Assembly: GCA_018242765.1 (NCBI GenBank)
Contig: JAFEBH010000005.1
Span: 25,460 to 89,459, forward strand
Direction: 5' to 3'
Origin: Nitrospira sp.
GTDB taxonomy: Bacteria; Nitrospirota; Nitrospiria; Nitrospirales; Nitrospiraceae
DNA: 64,000 bases
The notes beneath the pieces were generated by a model. That model saw only the letters and a list, made by a program, of their open reading frames with translations. It was not told the origin of the DNA and made no database searches. The position numbers and the translations under genes are program-made. Positions 19,071-28,064 of the stretch are shown piece after piece (positions within the stretch are counted from its first letter, which is position 1; each line of letters opens with the position of its first letter).

Positions 19071-19086
19071 CGTTCCACGTGGAACA
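19071..19086. promoter_or_regulatory. parS centromere site 2
   Basis: CGTTCCACGTGGAACA differs from the perfect palindrome only at the first base. It lies between the rsmG stop codon and the GTG of parA, 24 bases before that start. ParB bound here could also affect parAB transcription, which is an inference from the position. Confidence 0.9.
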
Positions 19087-19109
19087 TAATTTGAGCTAGG
19101 AGTTTTCTA

Positions 19110-19886
19110 GTGGGAAGAATCATAGCAGTTGCCAATCAGAAAGGCGGGGTTGGAAAGACAACCACTGCTATCAATCTCTCAACAGCGGTTGCCCTTGAAG
19201 GAAAGGCTGTGCTGCTGATTGATATTGATCCACAAGGAAATGCGACAAGCGGGCTAGGAATTGATCAGAGAACGCTGAAATGGAGCACCTATAGCTGCCT
19301 GGTCAAAAACAGCACGATTCAGGAATCCATCATCGAAACATCAATTTCTGGGCTCACCCTGTTGCCGGCCAATGCCGACCTTGCTGGCGCTGAGGTTGAA
19401 TTAGCTAATCTAGAAGGTCGTGAGAGCCATTTACGATCATTACTTACTGGAATTCGAGACAAATACGATTTTGTCTTTCTTGACTGTCCACCTGCACTTG
19501 GCATCCTTACCATCAATGCGCTCACGGCAGCCAATTCCGTGCTCATACCAGTTCAATGTGAATACTATGCAATGGAAGGCTTGACCCGACTCATCGGAAG
19601 CATCGACCTTGTCCGTCAATCCTATAATCCAGGCTTGGAGATTGAGGGTATTGCATTGACGATGTTTGACTCGCGAATCAGTCTATCTAGGCAAGTGGCA
19701 GACCAAGTACGTTCTCATTTCACACACAAGGTGTACCAGGCCGTAATCCCCCGCAATGTCGCACTTGCAGAAGCGCCCAGTTATGGCCGTCCAGGGATCT
19801 TGTACAACATGGCATCCTCTGGGTCTCAATCATACGTATCATTAGCTAAGGAGTTTATAGTCCATGGGGAAAAAGGCCCTCGGTAA
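19110..19886 (+). CDS. parA: Chromosome partitioning ATPase ParA (Soj)
   Basis: Deviant Walker ATPase that moves ParB-parS complexes over the nucleoid. The 258 residues begin with the standard I-A-V-A-N-Q-K-G-G-V-G-K-T-T-T-A-I-N (deviant Walker A at about residue 12). D-I-D-P-Q-G-N-A-T-S-G near 40 and F-L-D-C-P-P-A-L-G near 122 (Walker B region) follow. The length is that of chromosomal Soj proteins without an N-terminal HTH. GTG at 19110 is preceded by GAGCTAGGAG. It overlaps parB by 23 bases. Confidence 0.97.
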   Translation: MGRIIAVANQKGGVGKTTTAINLSTAVALEGKAVLLIDIDPQGNATSGLGIDQRTLKWSTYSCLVKNSTIQESIIETSISGLTLLPANADLAGAEVELANLEGRESHLRSLLTGIRDKYDFVFLDCPPALGILTINALTAANSVLIPVQCEYYAMEGLTRLIGSIDLVRQSYNPGLEIEGIALTMFDSRISLSRQVADQVRSHFTHKVYQAVIPRNVALAEAPSYGRPGILYNMASSGSQSYVSLAKEFIVHGEKGPR

Positions 19887-20712
19887 AGGACTCGACGCGC
19901 TCTTGCCTTCCGCCAAGTTGAACAGGACCGAAGAGATGGCCGATGTGCAACGAATTCCTGTTGCCCAAATCGTGCCAAATCGTTACCAGCCACGCCACAC
20001 ATTCCTCCAGCAAGAGCTCGCAGAGCTGACCGCCTCCATTAAGGAAAGCGGGGTCATTCAGCCCATTATGGTGCGACGGAAGGGAGATGGCGTGTATGAA
20101 TTGATCGCTGGAGAACGGCGCTGGCGCGCTTCCAAAGACGCTGGGTTGGCCGTTATTCCGGCGGTGATTAAGAATTGTACGGATCAGGAGGCCTTACTCC
20201 TTGCCTTAGTAGAAAATCTCCAGCGTGAAGATCTCAACCCGATGGAAACAGCCCGGGCCTATTCCAGAATGATGAAAGAGTTTGGTCTTACACAAGAAGC
20301 CGTTGCCAGCAAGGTAGGCCGTGATCGCTCTTCCGTGGCTAACTTTATCCGTCTAACCCATCTCCATCCTGATCTACAGCTCCTTGTCGAAGACGGAACC
20401 CTTTCCACGGGTCATGCCAAGGCGCTTCTTAGTCTCTCCACGCCGGAAGCCCAACTCCGGATTGCAAAACTGGTAGCATCGTCACGCCTATCGGTTCGTG
20501 AGACTGAGAAACTCGTGGAACAAGCCATCATTGGGAAAAAATCCATCGCTCGGACCACTCGCACCCCTCAATGGAGCGACCTGGAGGACAGATTACAAAA
20601 ACGTCTTGGAACCAAGGTGACCATCCACCCCCAGGGTCAGGGAGGTAAGCTCATAATCCACTATTTCTCCGCAGATGAACTCGATGGTGTTGTCGAAGCT
20701 CTGTTGGGATAA
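19864..20712 (+). CDS. parB: Chromosome partitioning protein ParB (Spo0J)
   Basis: CTP-dependent DNA clamp that loads at parS. The 282-residue protein starts with the basic G-K-G-L-D-A-L-L-P stretch that stimulates ParA, then has the N-terminal ParB/Srx domain (R-Y-Q-P-R near residue 41, G-E-R-R-W-R-A near 81), the helix-turn-helix region (L-T-Q-E-A-V-A-S-K-V-G-R-D-R-S-S-V-A-N near 141) and a C-terminal dimerisation domain. Two parS sites lie within 1.5 kb upstream. Its start lies inside parA, so translation is coupled. Confidence 0.97.
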   Translation: MGKKALGKGLDALLPSAKLNRTEEMADVQRIPVAQIVPNRYQPRHTFLQQELAELTASIKESGVIQPIMVRRKGDGVYELIAGERRWRASKDAGLAVIPAVIKNCTDQEALLLALVENLQREDLNPMETARAYSRMMKEFGLTQEAVASKVGRDRSSVANFIRLTHLHPDLQLLVEDGTLSTGHAKALLSLSTPEAQLRIAKLVASSRLSVRETEKLVEQAIIGKKSIARTTRTPQWSDLEDRLQKRLGTKVTIHPQGQGGKLIIHYFSADELDGVVEALLG

Positions 20713-20872
20713 TACCAGGTACAAACCTGCCCCCTCCCCGCCTTAACAGCAATATTTTCCACATCTCTCCTCAACCGCTAAATATCTCACACAGACCAGC
20801 CGATATGAGACATAACGGCACCGCACGGGTTGATCTGGCAGGGGCCGCCACATTGTGAGAGGAGGCGATCGT

Positions 20873-21364
20873 ATGTGGAAGGATAAGCAAGACGGTAGGC
20901 GCACTGATGACAACGACCTCGATGCCATAAGCTCGGCCCTTGATTCCCCACGACCGGAGACCGGCCAAGACGTCAGTGCCTTCGTCGGGAAAGGGGTCGT
21001 ATTCAAGGGCACCATTACTTATAACGGAACCGTCAGGATCGATGGGACTCTTGAGGGAGAAATCCATACGGACGGCATCTTACTAGTAGGCGAGGATGCC
21101 GTTCTCAATGCCAAAGTCACAGCCGGCACTATCGTGTGTAAGGGTAAAATCACTGGAGATATCACTGCACGTGAAAAGATGAAACTACGAGCTCCAGCCG
21201 TGATCAACGGAGGGGTCGTGACTCCGATGCTCTCGATGGAAGAAGGTGTCTTATTCAACGGAACATTGGAGATGGAACAACAAGCCCGTCCCGTGCACAA
21301 AGAGCCTCCGCTTCATGCCGTTGGCACCGGTACCGAACCACCAGTTCGGAGGCTCACCGTCTAG
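20873..21364 (+). CDS. Bactofilin family protein (first of two)
   Basis: Bactofilins polymerise without nucleotide into cytoskeletal filaments. The 163-residue product has a polar N-terminal tail, then a beta-helical core with regular hydrophobic/glycine repeats (G-V-V-F-K-G-T-I-T-Y-N-G-T-V-R-I-D-G-T near residue 43, then G-E-I-H-T-D-G-I-L-L-V-G) typical of PF04519, and a short Pro-rich tail. I place the start at ATG 20873 because GAGAGGAGG ends nine bases upstream; an upstream GTG at 20855 would put that site inside the gene. It follows parB by 160 bases. Confidence 0.9.
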   Translation: MWKDKQDGRRTDDNDLDAISSALDSPRPETGQDVSAFVGKGVVFKGTITYNGTVRIDGTLEGEIHTDGILLVGEDAVLNAKVTAGTIVCKGKITGDITAREKMKLRAPAVINGGVVTPMLSMEEGVLFNGTLEMEQQARPVHKEPPLHAVGTGTEPPVRRLTV

Positions 21365-21486
21365 CTGAATACGACACGGAGTGATGAGCGAGGGACACTC
21401 GTTGCAATCGAGGGAGCCGCCTCGCTCATGTGCCAGGTTCGTCACCGTCCCGTCATCGGTCTTGTCACAAGGAGCAGAGAGCGCTC

Positions 21487-21930
21487 ATGTGGTCCATCGG
21501 AGAAAAACAGGGGACCGACGCCATTCCTAATGAAAACTTTACTTTCCTCAGCAAGGGTGTCGACTTTAGGGGCATCCTGAATTTTGATGGCACCATCCGC
21601 ATAGACGGTCGAGTGGAAGGAGAAATCAACACCAGCGGAACCCTCATTATCGGGGAACAAGCAATCATTAAGGGGGTGATCTCTGCAGGAACTTTGATCA
21701 CTAGCGGCAAGGTCAACGCCACCATCACAGCGACCGAAAAAATTCAAATTCAAAAACCTGGCATCCTCATCGGCGATATCCGTACACCCGGTATCTCCAT
21801 CGAAGATGGGGCTCATTTCCATGGGATGTGCGATATGGGGGCGCATAAATGGGTGGAAGAGCAGACCGCGCCTAAAAGCGGTCATGACACCGCACCTTAT
21901 CGCGGGAAGGCTCGTTCACCCAGTCTCTAG
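21487..21930 (+). CDS. Bactofilin family protein (second of two)
   Basis: A paralogue of the preceding gene with the same beta-helix repeat (V-D-F-R-G-I-L-N-F-D-G-T-I-R-I-D-G-R, then G-E-I-N-T-S-G-T-L-I-I-G-E). Product of 147 residues from ATG 21487, which has AAGGAG 12 bases upstream; the frame is open back to 21430. The two paralogues differ mainly in their tails, as expected for a co-polymer pair. Together with parAB just upstream they suggest a link between chromosome segregation and a bactofilin scaffold. Confidence 0.88.
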   Translation: MWSIGEKQGTDAIPNENFTFLSKGVDFRGILNFDGTIRIDGRVEGEINTSGTLIIGEQAIIKGVISAGTLITSGKVNATITATEKIQIQKPGILIGDIRTPGISIEDGAHFHGMCDMGAHKWVEEQTAPKSGHDTAPYRGKARSPSL

Positions 21931-22178
21931 TCAGCATTGGTCATCGCCGTTCGCCATGAACCCGTATGGCCCATAACACCCCGGGACATATCGCGTCTAT
22001 CTCGCGAGAAGGAACCGTCTACGCTCTTCCTGTTTTCGCTTCACGCTTCATCGATCAGCAGGGGCACGACCGCCGCGCGAGGCTTATACTCGCAGGAGTG
22101 TATCGCCAATTGTCATAAAAACATGTCGATAATAATGTGGTAGCCCTTTCCCCTGGACCATCGGTACAATGCCCTCCT

Positions 22179-23267
22179 ATGACTCGAAAGTCTGTTCTGT
22201 TAGGCATGAGTGGCGGAGTGGATAGCTCCGTCGCCGCATCGTTACTCGTCCGCCAAGGCTATGACGTCCATGGCGTGACTCTTCAGGTGTGGGAGCATGA
22301 GGATGAATCAGTCGCCACGTCAAAAAAGTGGCAAGAACGCGGCTGTTGCAAGGTTGGCCTCGCGCGCCATGTTGCGAAACTTCTTGGTATTTCCCACGAG
22401 GTCATTGATGCCCGACAATCATTTCGTCATGCCGTCATTGACGACTTCGTCCAATCCTATACCACCGGCACAACACCCAACCCTTGTGTCCGTTGCAATG
22501 AACGGGTCAAGATTCATACCCTCATAGACCTCGCACGACAACGTACCTTCGACTATGTGGCAACTGGCCACTATGCACGCGTACATGACCACCGCGGCTT
22601 CGCTGTCCTCTCACGCTCAGCTGATCTACGAAAGGACCAAACGTATTTTCTGTATCGTGTACGGTCGGAATGGTTGCCCCGCCTCCTCTTTCCATTGGGA
22701 GAGCTCGAGAAAACCATTGTCTGGAAAGAAGCAGAGGCCCTGGGTCTTCCAGTGGACGAGCTCAAGGAAAGCCAGGAAATCTGTTTTGTGAGTCAGGGGG
22801 ATTATCGAACCTTCATCGAGCACGAAACACCGACTGCAAGGAAACCAGGATTGTTCATTGACCAGGAGGGTCGTCCACTGGGTCAGCATGACGGGATCGC
22901 CTTCTATACACCTGGCCAGCGCCGAGGTCTTGGTATCGCCGCAGGACACCGCCTCTATGTTCATCACGTCCACCCAACAACCAATACGGTCGTGCTCGGA
23001 CCCGAGGAATTGATGCACTCAGAATGTGTCGTCACCGACCTGAATCTATTTGCTCCCGGTTTCCCATCCGTCAGTGCAAAGGTCAGCGTGAAAGTTCGCT
23101 ATGCAACTCCCCCCACACAGGCAACCCTCACCGCATTAGACTCATCAGCACTACACATCCAGTTTCACCAACCACAACGAACCTTAAGCCCGGGGCAATC
23201 AGCCGTCTTCTATGATGGGGACGATGTCCTGGGTGGCGGGATCATCCAGCTGTTCCCGCACTCGTAA
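22179..23267 (+). CDS. mnmA: tRNA-specific 2-thiouridylase MnmA
   Basis: Adds sulfur at C2 of U34 in tRNA-Lys, -Glu and -Gln. From ATG 22179 the protein has 362 residues, the family length. The PP-loop G-M-S-G-G-V-D-S-S is near residue 9, the two catalytic cysteines are in N-P-C-V-R-C-N near 101 and in E-I-C-F-V near 199, and the C-terminal beta domain contains L-S-P-G-Q-S-A-V-F-Y. An upstream GTG at 22137 is in frame but lies in poor context. tRNA-Lys and tRNA-Glu, two of its substrates, are in this window. Confidence 0.96.
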   Translation: MTRKSVLLGMSGGVDSSVAASLLVRQGYDVHGVTLQVWEHEDESVATSKKWQERGCCKVGLARHVAKLLGISHEVIDARQSFRHAVIDDFVQSYTTGTTPNPCVRCNERVKIHTLIDLARQRTFDYVATGHYARVHDHRGFAVLSRSADLRKDQTYFLYRVRSEWLPRLLFPLGELEKTIVWKEAEALGLPVDELKESQEICFVSQGDYRTFIEHETPTARKPGLFIDQEGRPLGQHDGIAFYTPGQRRGLGIAAGHRLYVHHVHPTTNTVVLGPEELMHSECVVTDLNLFAPGFPSVSAKVSVKVRYATPPTQATLTALDSSALHIQFHQPQRTLSPGQSAVFYDGDDVLGGGIIQLFPHS

Positions 23268-23393
23268 GCGAAGCCGTTCTTCTTGACTTGTGCCCGAATC
23301 TTCATATAGCCTTTGAAAAGCCCACTGTACGATTCCACTGCAATGTCGTCATGGCATCGGCAGATGAATCGACGTCTTTCATCTGAGGGAATC

Positions 23394-23678
23394 ATGTTTG
23401 GCTCATTTGGTTGGATGGAACTCCTCCTGATCCTGATTATTGTGCTGATCATTTTCGGTGCAGGGAAACTGCCCCAATTGGGGGAGGGACTCGGTAAAGC
23501 GATCAAGGGGTTTAAGAAATCCGTTCATGAGGCTGATGCCATCGATGTCACACCAGGGGAACAGCCTTCACAGGGCGAGCCTCAGGTTGCCTCTTCGGCC
23601 CACGCCAGTGTGCAAGCTGAAACAAATCCATCGCCCAGACCTGCAACGACCCAACCTAGTCAGGTGAAACAAGGCTGA
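23394..23678 (+). CDS. tatA: Sec-independent translocase subunit TatA
   Basis: Small pore-forming subunit of the twin-arginine translocase. From ATG 23394 (GAGGGAATC upstream) the protein has 94 residues: one membrane helix (E-L-L-L-I-L-I-I-V-L-I-I-F-G), the F-G-A-G-K-L-P hinge and the amphipathic helix (G-L-G-K-A-I-K-G-F-K-K-S), then a polar Pro/Gln/Ser-rich tail. The longest frame starts at 23313 but adds a non-conserved leader. A second family member follows; no tatC is nearby. Confidence 0.93.
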   Translation: MFGSFGWMELLLILIIVLIIFGAGKLPQLGEGLGKAIKGFKKSVHEADAIDVTPGEQPSQGEPQVASSAHASVQAETNPSPRPATTQPSQVKQG

Positions 23679-23743
23679 AAGCCCACCCCTGGTGGATGAA
23701 CAAATGACGGGGCGCCGTCGGACGACTACCGCAATAACCAACC

Positions 23744-24043
23744 ATGTTTGGACTGGGTGCAAGCGAGATCCTCATAATTTTGATTATCGCCTTTCTCCTG
23801 TTTGGACCCAAAGAGCTCCCAGAAGTTGGTCGCCAAGTCGGCAAAGCGATCAAAGGCTTTAAAGATACGGCTGAGGATCTCCGCAAGTCCGTCGAGCCGG
23901 AGCTCAACCTGATTCAGCAGGAAGTCAAAATGGTCGAGCAAGACCTTCACGCTTCTCTCAAAGAAGCCGAAGAAGAAATCACGGCCGAGCCAAAAGCAGC
24001 AGAGACAAGTCCAGCAACATCACCTAAGACTGGCCCTATTTGA
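23744..24043 (+). CDS. TatA/TatB-family translocase subunit
   Basis: A 99-residue protein with the TatA/B layout: one N-terminal helix (E-I-L-I-I-L-I-I-A-F-L-L-F-G), the F-G-P-K-E-L-P hinge and a long amphipathic helix. Compared with the preceding TatA, the hinge F-G-P-K-x-L-P and the longer charged helical stretch (to about residue 75) are TatB-like, but separation of TatA from TatB by eye is unsafe. The gene begins 65 bases after tatA, so the two are likely co-expressed. Confidence 0.85.
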   Translation: MFGLGASEILIILIIAFLLFGPKELPEVGRQVGKAIKGFKDTAEDLRKSVEPELNLIQQEVKMVEQDLHASLKEAEEEITAEPKAAETSPATSPKTGPI

Positions 24044-24286
24044 CCAGATAGGATCAGGCCTTCTCATCACCCACTAATAAGGAGAAAGACAGCCCAACAC
24101 CGCCATCTCGCAGGTTCGCGCTCATCATGATCTTCGTGATAATAGTCGTGTAGCCTGACCTAGCTGTTCTCCCCGTCTGGTTCGCACTCTAACCTTTGGG
24201 ATCCGAGGCAGCACCCAATTGACCGCACAACGGGAATACTTTGGTGGTATCTGCTGTCTCACTCTAGCAAGGAGAAACCGCAGAGC

Positions 24287-25981
24287 ATGGAAACGCAGAA
24301 GAAGTCTGGAGATGGGAAACGAGCCTTCGTACAGTTTCTGACACTGCTGTGGCTTATCGGAAGTTATGCGACAGCGCAGGCTGCGTTCCAACTCCCAGAG
24401 GGAGAGAAAATCACAAACCCTATCGTCATCGGGCGAGGCATTCCACAAAAAGAGAACTATGAAGCCTTTGATCCAAAGATCGGTCGAAATTTCGACCTAA
24501 AAAATCTCTGGATGCGGGCCGACATGCGCGTCAGGCCAGAGTACCGGACCAATGTCTGCTTCGGGGGTGGTATTGGAGCCGCTGGACAATGTAACGCGCC
24601 CGGTCTCATCGCCAATAACCTTCCAGGCAAGGCAAACGACCAGTTCGTACAACAGATGATCCGGCTGGGTATTGGGTACGATCTTTCACCGGACGTCAAT
24701 TTTTACCTGGAGTTCATCGATTCAAGAACCTGGGGCGGAAATGGCACACCCATCGGTGCGAATGGTGCAGGAAATAATGGAGACCCGGCAATTCATACCT
24801 GTGGATCTACTCCCGCGAACGGGAGACCTACCTGTACTCTCGGAATCCGAGCCGGTTACATGTTGATCCGTAACTTTGCGGGTGTTCAAGGATTGGGACT
24901 CAAGGCTGGTCGGCAATACCTTGTTTTCGGAGACCAAAGCCTCTTCGGCCACTTCGATTGGGCCAATACCGGCTGGTCATTTGATGGGGTAATGCTGCAG
25001 TACACAACCAGCTTCATGGACACGCACCTAGGTTGGTTTCGTACAGCAGAAACAGATCTATTGCAAGGGGCCACTCTTGGAAGCGGCGGACCCAATATAG
25101 GCGGAACCGGCCAGGCAAAAAATGCGGCTGGCGATGCCGATTTTATAATTTTATACAATCAAATCAAGGCAGTACCCGGCTTTCTCATCGAGCCCTTCTA
25201 CATTTATTATAAAAGCAACCTCGGAGGGGGCGATGTCTCCTTCCAAGGACTGGGAACTCCCAAGCACGGCAATCAGACCCGCCATGTCATCGGAAATCGT
25301 ATTGCCATGAAAAAAAGTTACTTCGATTTCTCGAGCGAGGTAGTCTACCAATTCGGCCAGATGGGTGACACGGCTGCCGAAGCCAGCGGCCTTTGTGGCG
25401 ACCCCGGTGGGGAAGGAAAATGTCTGCACATCAATGCGTGGGCCACCAGAAACTGGATTGGTTATACGGCATTTAACTTGCCGGGTAAGCCTCGCATCGC
25501 CTTCAATTTTGACTACGCCTCAGGCGATGGTCGCGCGAATTGTACGTTATCAAACGGCGCATACGGAGCGTGTAAGACGGCCAACACCTTTGAGAACTTT
25601 TTCCCGACAAACCACATCCATATGGGATATATGGATGTCATGGGATGGAAAAATATGATGAGCTTTTCCGGAAACTTCCAGGCTCGTTTGTCTCCGGATG
25701 ATCACATCGAAGTGTGGTACACCAACCTCCATCTTGCCAATGCGAAAGACAATTGGTATCGAGCAAGTCAGGGCGTCTATGTCTTTTCGCAACCAGGCAA
25801 TACCAAGACTCACATCGGTGACGAGATAGATTTTGCGTGGACACATTTCTTCATGCACGGAATGGTTGCCTTTCAAACCGGATACGGCCACCTCTTTCCT
25901 GGATCGTATATTGCGCACAATCTCGGGCGTCGAGCAGTCGGTCAAGACTGGGCCTATGCCCAGCTCTGGATTAACTTCTGA
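24287..25981 (+). CDS. Outer-membrane porin of the alginate-export type
   Basis: A 564-residue protein with a signal peptide (F-L-T-L-L-W-L-I-G-S-Y-A-T-A-Q-A-A near residue 16-33) and the features of a large outer-membrane beta barrel: alternating aromatic strands, abundant Gly/Asn loops, and a last residue run ending in W-A-Y-A-Q-L-W-I-N-F with a terminal Phe. M-R-A-D-M-R-V-R-P-E-Y-R-T-N near residue 75 and L-K-A-G-R-Q-Y-L-V-F-G-D-Q near 206 look like the alginate-export/porin family (PF13372). Four cysteine pairs in loops are unusual for a porin and might form disulfides. Substrate not predictable. AAGGAG lies upstream of ATG 24287. Confidence 0.82.
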   Translation: METQKKSGDGKRAFVQFLTLLWLIGSYATAQAAFQLPEGEKITNPIVIGRGIPQKENYEAFDPKIGRNFDLKNLWMRADMRVRPEYRTNVCFGGGIGAAGQCNAPGLIANNLPGKANDQFVQQMIRLGIGYDLSPDVNFYLEFIDSRTWGGNGTPIGANGAGNNGDPAIHTCGSTPANGRPTCTLGIRAGYMLIRNFAGVQGLGLKAGRQYLVFGDQSLFGHFDWANTGWSFDGVMLQYTTSFMDTHLGWFRTAETDLLQGATLGSGGPNIGGTGQAKNAAGDADFIILYNQIKAVPGFLIEPFYIYYKSNLGGGDVSFQGLGTPKHGNQTRHVIGNRIAMKKSYFDFSSEVVYQFGQMGDTAAEASGLCGDPGGEGKCLHINAWATRNWIGYTAFNLPGKPRIAFNFDYASGDGRANCTLSNGAYGACKTANTFENFFPTNHIHMGYMDVMGWKNMMSFSGNFQARLSPDDHIEVWYTNLHLANAKDNWYRASQGVYVFSQPGNTKTHIGDEIDFAWTHFFMHGMVAFQTGYGHLFPGSYIAHNLGRRAVGQDWAYAQLWINF

Positions 25982-26118
25982 CGGAACGTTGAGAATCTTC
26001 TTCGCACAATCGGGCTCCCCAAATACTTGTTATAGGGGCCTGCGGACTCGTCTATGCGAGCTGTGATAGGAAGGGGGACATGCGGTCACTTCGTCCAGGC
26101 TCTATTCGCCGGCACTCC

Positions 26119-26739
26119 TCAGACTGAGAAACATCCAATGTTGAGAAGATGCTCCTGAAGTTCTCCGTACGTCTGGGTTACTGAAAATGCGGGGAACTCT
26201 TTCGGCAGGTGGTCAGGTGGTCGGAAGAACAATCCTTTATCAGCTTCACCTAACATCCCGATGTCATTGTACGAATCCCCCGCGGCCACGGTAAAGAAAT
26301 TCAGCGCCTTCAGTGAGGCCACTGCGTGCTTCTTGGGGTTCTGCATTCGCATGTGGTAATTCACAATCCGGCCATGCAGATCAATGTCGAGTTGATTACA
26401 AAAAATCGTAGGGTACCCCAGCTGTCGCATAAGCGGCTGAGCAAACTGATAAAAGGTGTCAGATAGAATGATGACCTGGCTACGGTCTCTGAGCCAATTC
26501 AAAAAGGCAACAGCCCCATCCAATGGCCCCATCTCAGCGATGACCGCTTGAATCTCGCTGATTTTCAGGCCGTGCTTATCAAGAATTCCTAACCGTTGCT
26601 TCATGAGTTGGTCATAATCCGGCATCTCCCGGGTCGTCATCTTCAATTCATCGATCCCTGTCTTCAGCGCAACATTGATCCAGATTTCAGGAACGAGGAC
26701 ACCTTCCAAATCTAAACATACGACAACGGGCTTCTGCAT
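26119..26739 (-). CDS. thrH: Phosphoserine phosphatase / homoserine phosphotransferase ThrH
   Basis: HAD-superfamily enzyme able to dephosphorylate phosphoserine and transfer phosphate to homoserine. The 206 residues show motif I C-L-D-L-E-G-V-L-V-P (nucleophile Asp in D-x-E rather than D-x-D, as in ThrH), motif II I-L-S-D-T-F near residue 93, Lys in N-P-K-K-H near 136, and motif III G-D-S-Y-N-D near 155. Length and D-L-E signature separate it from SerB. It stands alone, convergent with the porin gene. Confidence 0.92.
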   Translation of the reverse strand: MQKPVVVCLDLEGVLVPEIWINVALKTGIDELKMTTREMPDYDQLMKQRLGILDKHGLKISEIQAVIAEMGPLDGAVAFLNWLRDRSQVIILSDTFYQFAQPLMRQLGYPTIFCNQLDIDLHGRIVNYHMRMQNPKKHAVASLKALNFFTVAAGDSYNDIGMLGEADKGLFFRPPDHLPKEFPAFSVTQTYGELQEHLLNIGCFSV

Positions 26740-26779
26740 GCCTTCTCCCCTCTTAAGCGGGCTCCAGCGTCTGACACGA

Positions 26780-27622
26780 TCAGCTGCTAGATGCCCCGCG
26801 ATTACCTGACAATGACTGACTCAAAAATCGCCACACCTTCTCCAAAGCCCGGTCGAAAAGCTGAGCACCCTTCCATACTCGTTCAGACATTCCTACATGG
26901 TTCTCCGCCCAATCCAAGGCCACCGGCAGTGGGATCAACCGTGTCGATGTGCGGGTCAAGTCCTGCCACAACAACCCCAGAACCGTGCTCATCCGTAGTG
27001 GTGTGGGAATGGTGTCCACGGGATTTGCGATGACGTCCTCGCACCGATCGGCGGGCGAGGTGACCAACAGTTCGCGGCAGGCTGCAGGGCGTTCATCATA
27101 GATTGTGCAGACTTCTTCCTCCAGGAAAGGACACGCTAGCCGCAGGCCGTAGTACCTACGATTTATCTCATCAAGAGCGTCGTCACTCGGGGCATCAGAA
27201 GCGTCACACAACTCTGACAGCCGTTGCCAAATCCCCTGGGAGAGCAATCGAACTTTTGCCTCACCAAACCGTGCAATGATCCGAGCTTGGTGCTCGGCAG
27301 GATGAGAGCGGACCCAGTTATAGACTGCAAAAGCCTCTGGTGCGGACAAGGGAACCAACATCCGGCAGCAGGCAGCACAGCCTTTTCGGCAGGAAGGCAC
27401 GCTCCCCTCCTCCGCCAACCGTGTGACTTCGAGAGCTTGGGCCTCTTCCCCTAACCGCCTCATGAGAGGCAAGATAGACGTTACGGGAACAAACCCGGTC
27501 GGCACATCAACGGCCGTGGTAATGCAGCCTGCTGATGTATTCAGCGAAATCTCGAATCGTTCACTGGTCTGGGGAATCATCACATAGACCGACTGGAAAT
27601 GTGATCCATCTCGTTCATACAC
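26780..27622 (-). CDS. YkgJ-type cysteine cluster protein
   Basis: A 280-residue protein with the C-R-K-G-C-A-A-C-C cluster near residue 78, further cysteines in L-A-C-P-F-L and C-T-I-Y-D-E-R-P-A-A-C-R near 170-185, the pattern of the CxxCxxCC (UPF0153/YkgJ) family thought to chelate zinc or an iron-sulfur cluster. Function unknown; such proteins are often paired with modification enzymes. An N-terminal extension of about 60 residues precedes the core. A second, shorter family member is at 38703. Confidence 0.85.
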   Translation of the reverse strand: MYERDGSHFQSVYVMIPQTSERFEISLNTSAGCITTAVDVPTGFVPVTSILPLMRRLGEEAQALEVTRLAEEGSVPSCRKGCAACCRMLVPLSAPEAFAVYNWVRSHPAEHQARIIARFGEAKVRLLSQGIWQRLSELCDASDAPSDDALDEINRRYYGLRLACPFLEEEVCTIYDERPAACRELLVTSPADRCEDVIANPVDTIPTPLRMSTVLGLLWQDLTRTSTRLIPLPVALDWAENHVGMSERVWKGAQLFDRALEKVWRFLSQSLSGNRGASSS

Positions 27623-28064
27623 CCGCGTGTAGAAAGTAATATGCGTTTGGGCGCCGAATCAAGAGCTAGGGTCCGGCAACCGTGCCGCTGCACACAAGAC
27701 CTTCGGGCCTCATGAAAGCCGCGTTCACCCGCACCATCGCAAAATCCTTCGGCCTTGCCCGTTTCAACACGCCAGATCCTACCGGCTCAATTGCCCTACC
27801 CCCAAATGGACTTCCATTATAAGGCCATCTTTGGGTCTTGCGTGTCATGGGAAAAGGCGTACAGTCTGTGCTGCGCGGGTACACCGACCCTGGCGTCCAT
27901 GAGATAGCCAATGAGAGATCGTCACTCATACCGTACCAGCGAGGTGTACCCCCGCCCAATTCCTACTTCTTTCTACCAAGCACACGCCAGACTATCATCC
28001 GCGATTGGCCCACGGTCATAATCGATCAGCTTGCTCCTTCCTCACGGAAACTCGATAATGGCGT
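27623..28064. other. Region without a supported gene
   Basis: About 440 bases between a minus-strand YkgJ gene and a plus-strand hypothetical gene. A minus-strand frame of 97 codons (27666-27959) and a plus frame of 176 codons starting at 27838 exist, but neither shows a ribosome-binding site, signal sequence or recognised motif. It should contain the divergent promoters. Confidence 0.5.

Noticed and set aside
20713..20872. oriC between parB and the bactofilin genes
   Set aside because: Only one imperfect DnaA-box-like sequence (TTTTCCACA near 20754); no cluster or AT-rich unwinding region.
27666..27959. 97-codon minus-strand frame as a gene
   Set aside because: No ribosome-binding site, no motif, overlaps a competing plus-strand frame of equal quality.
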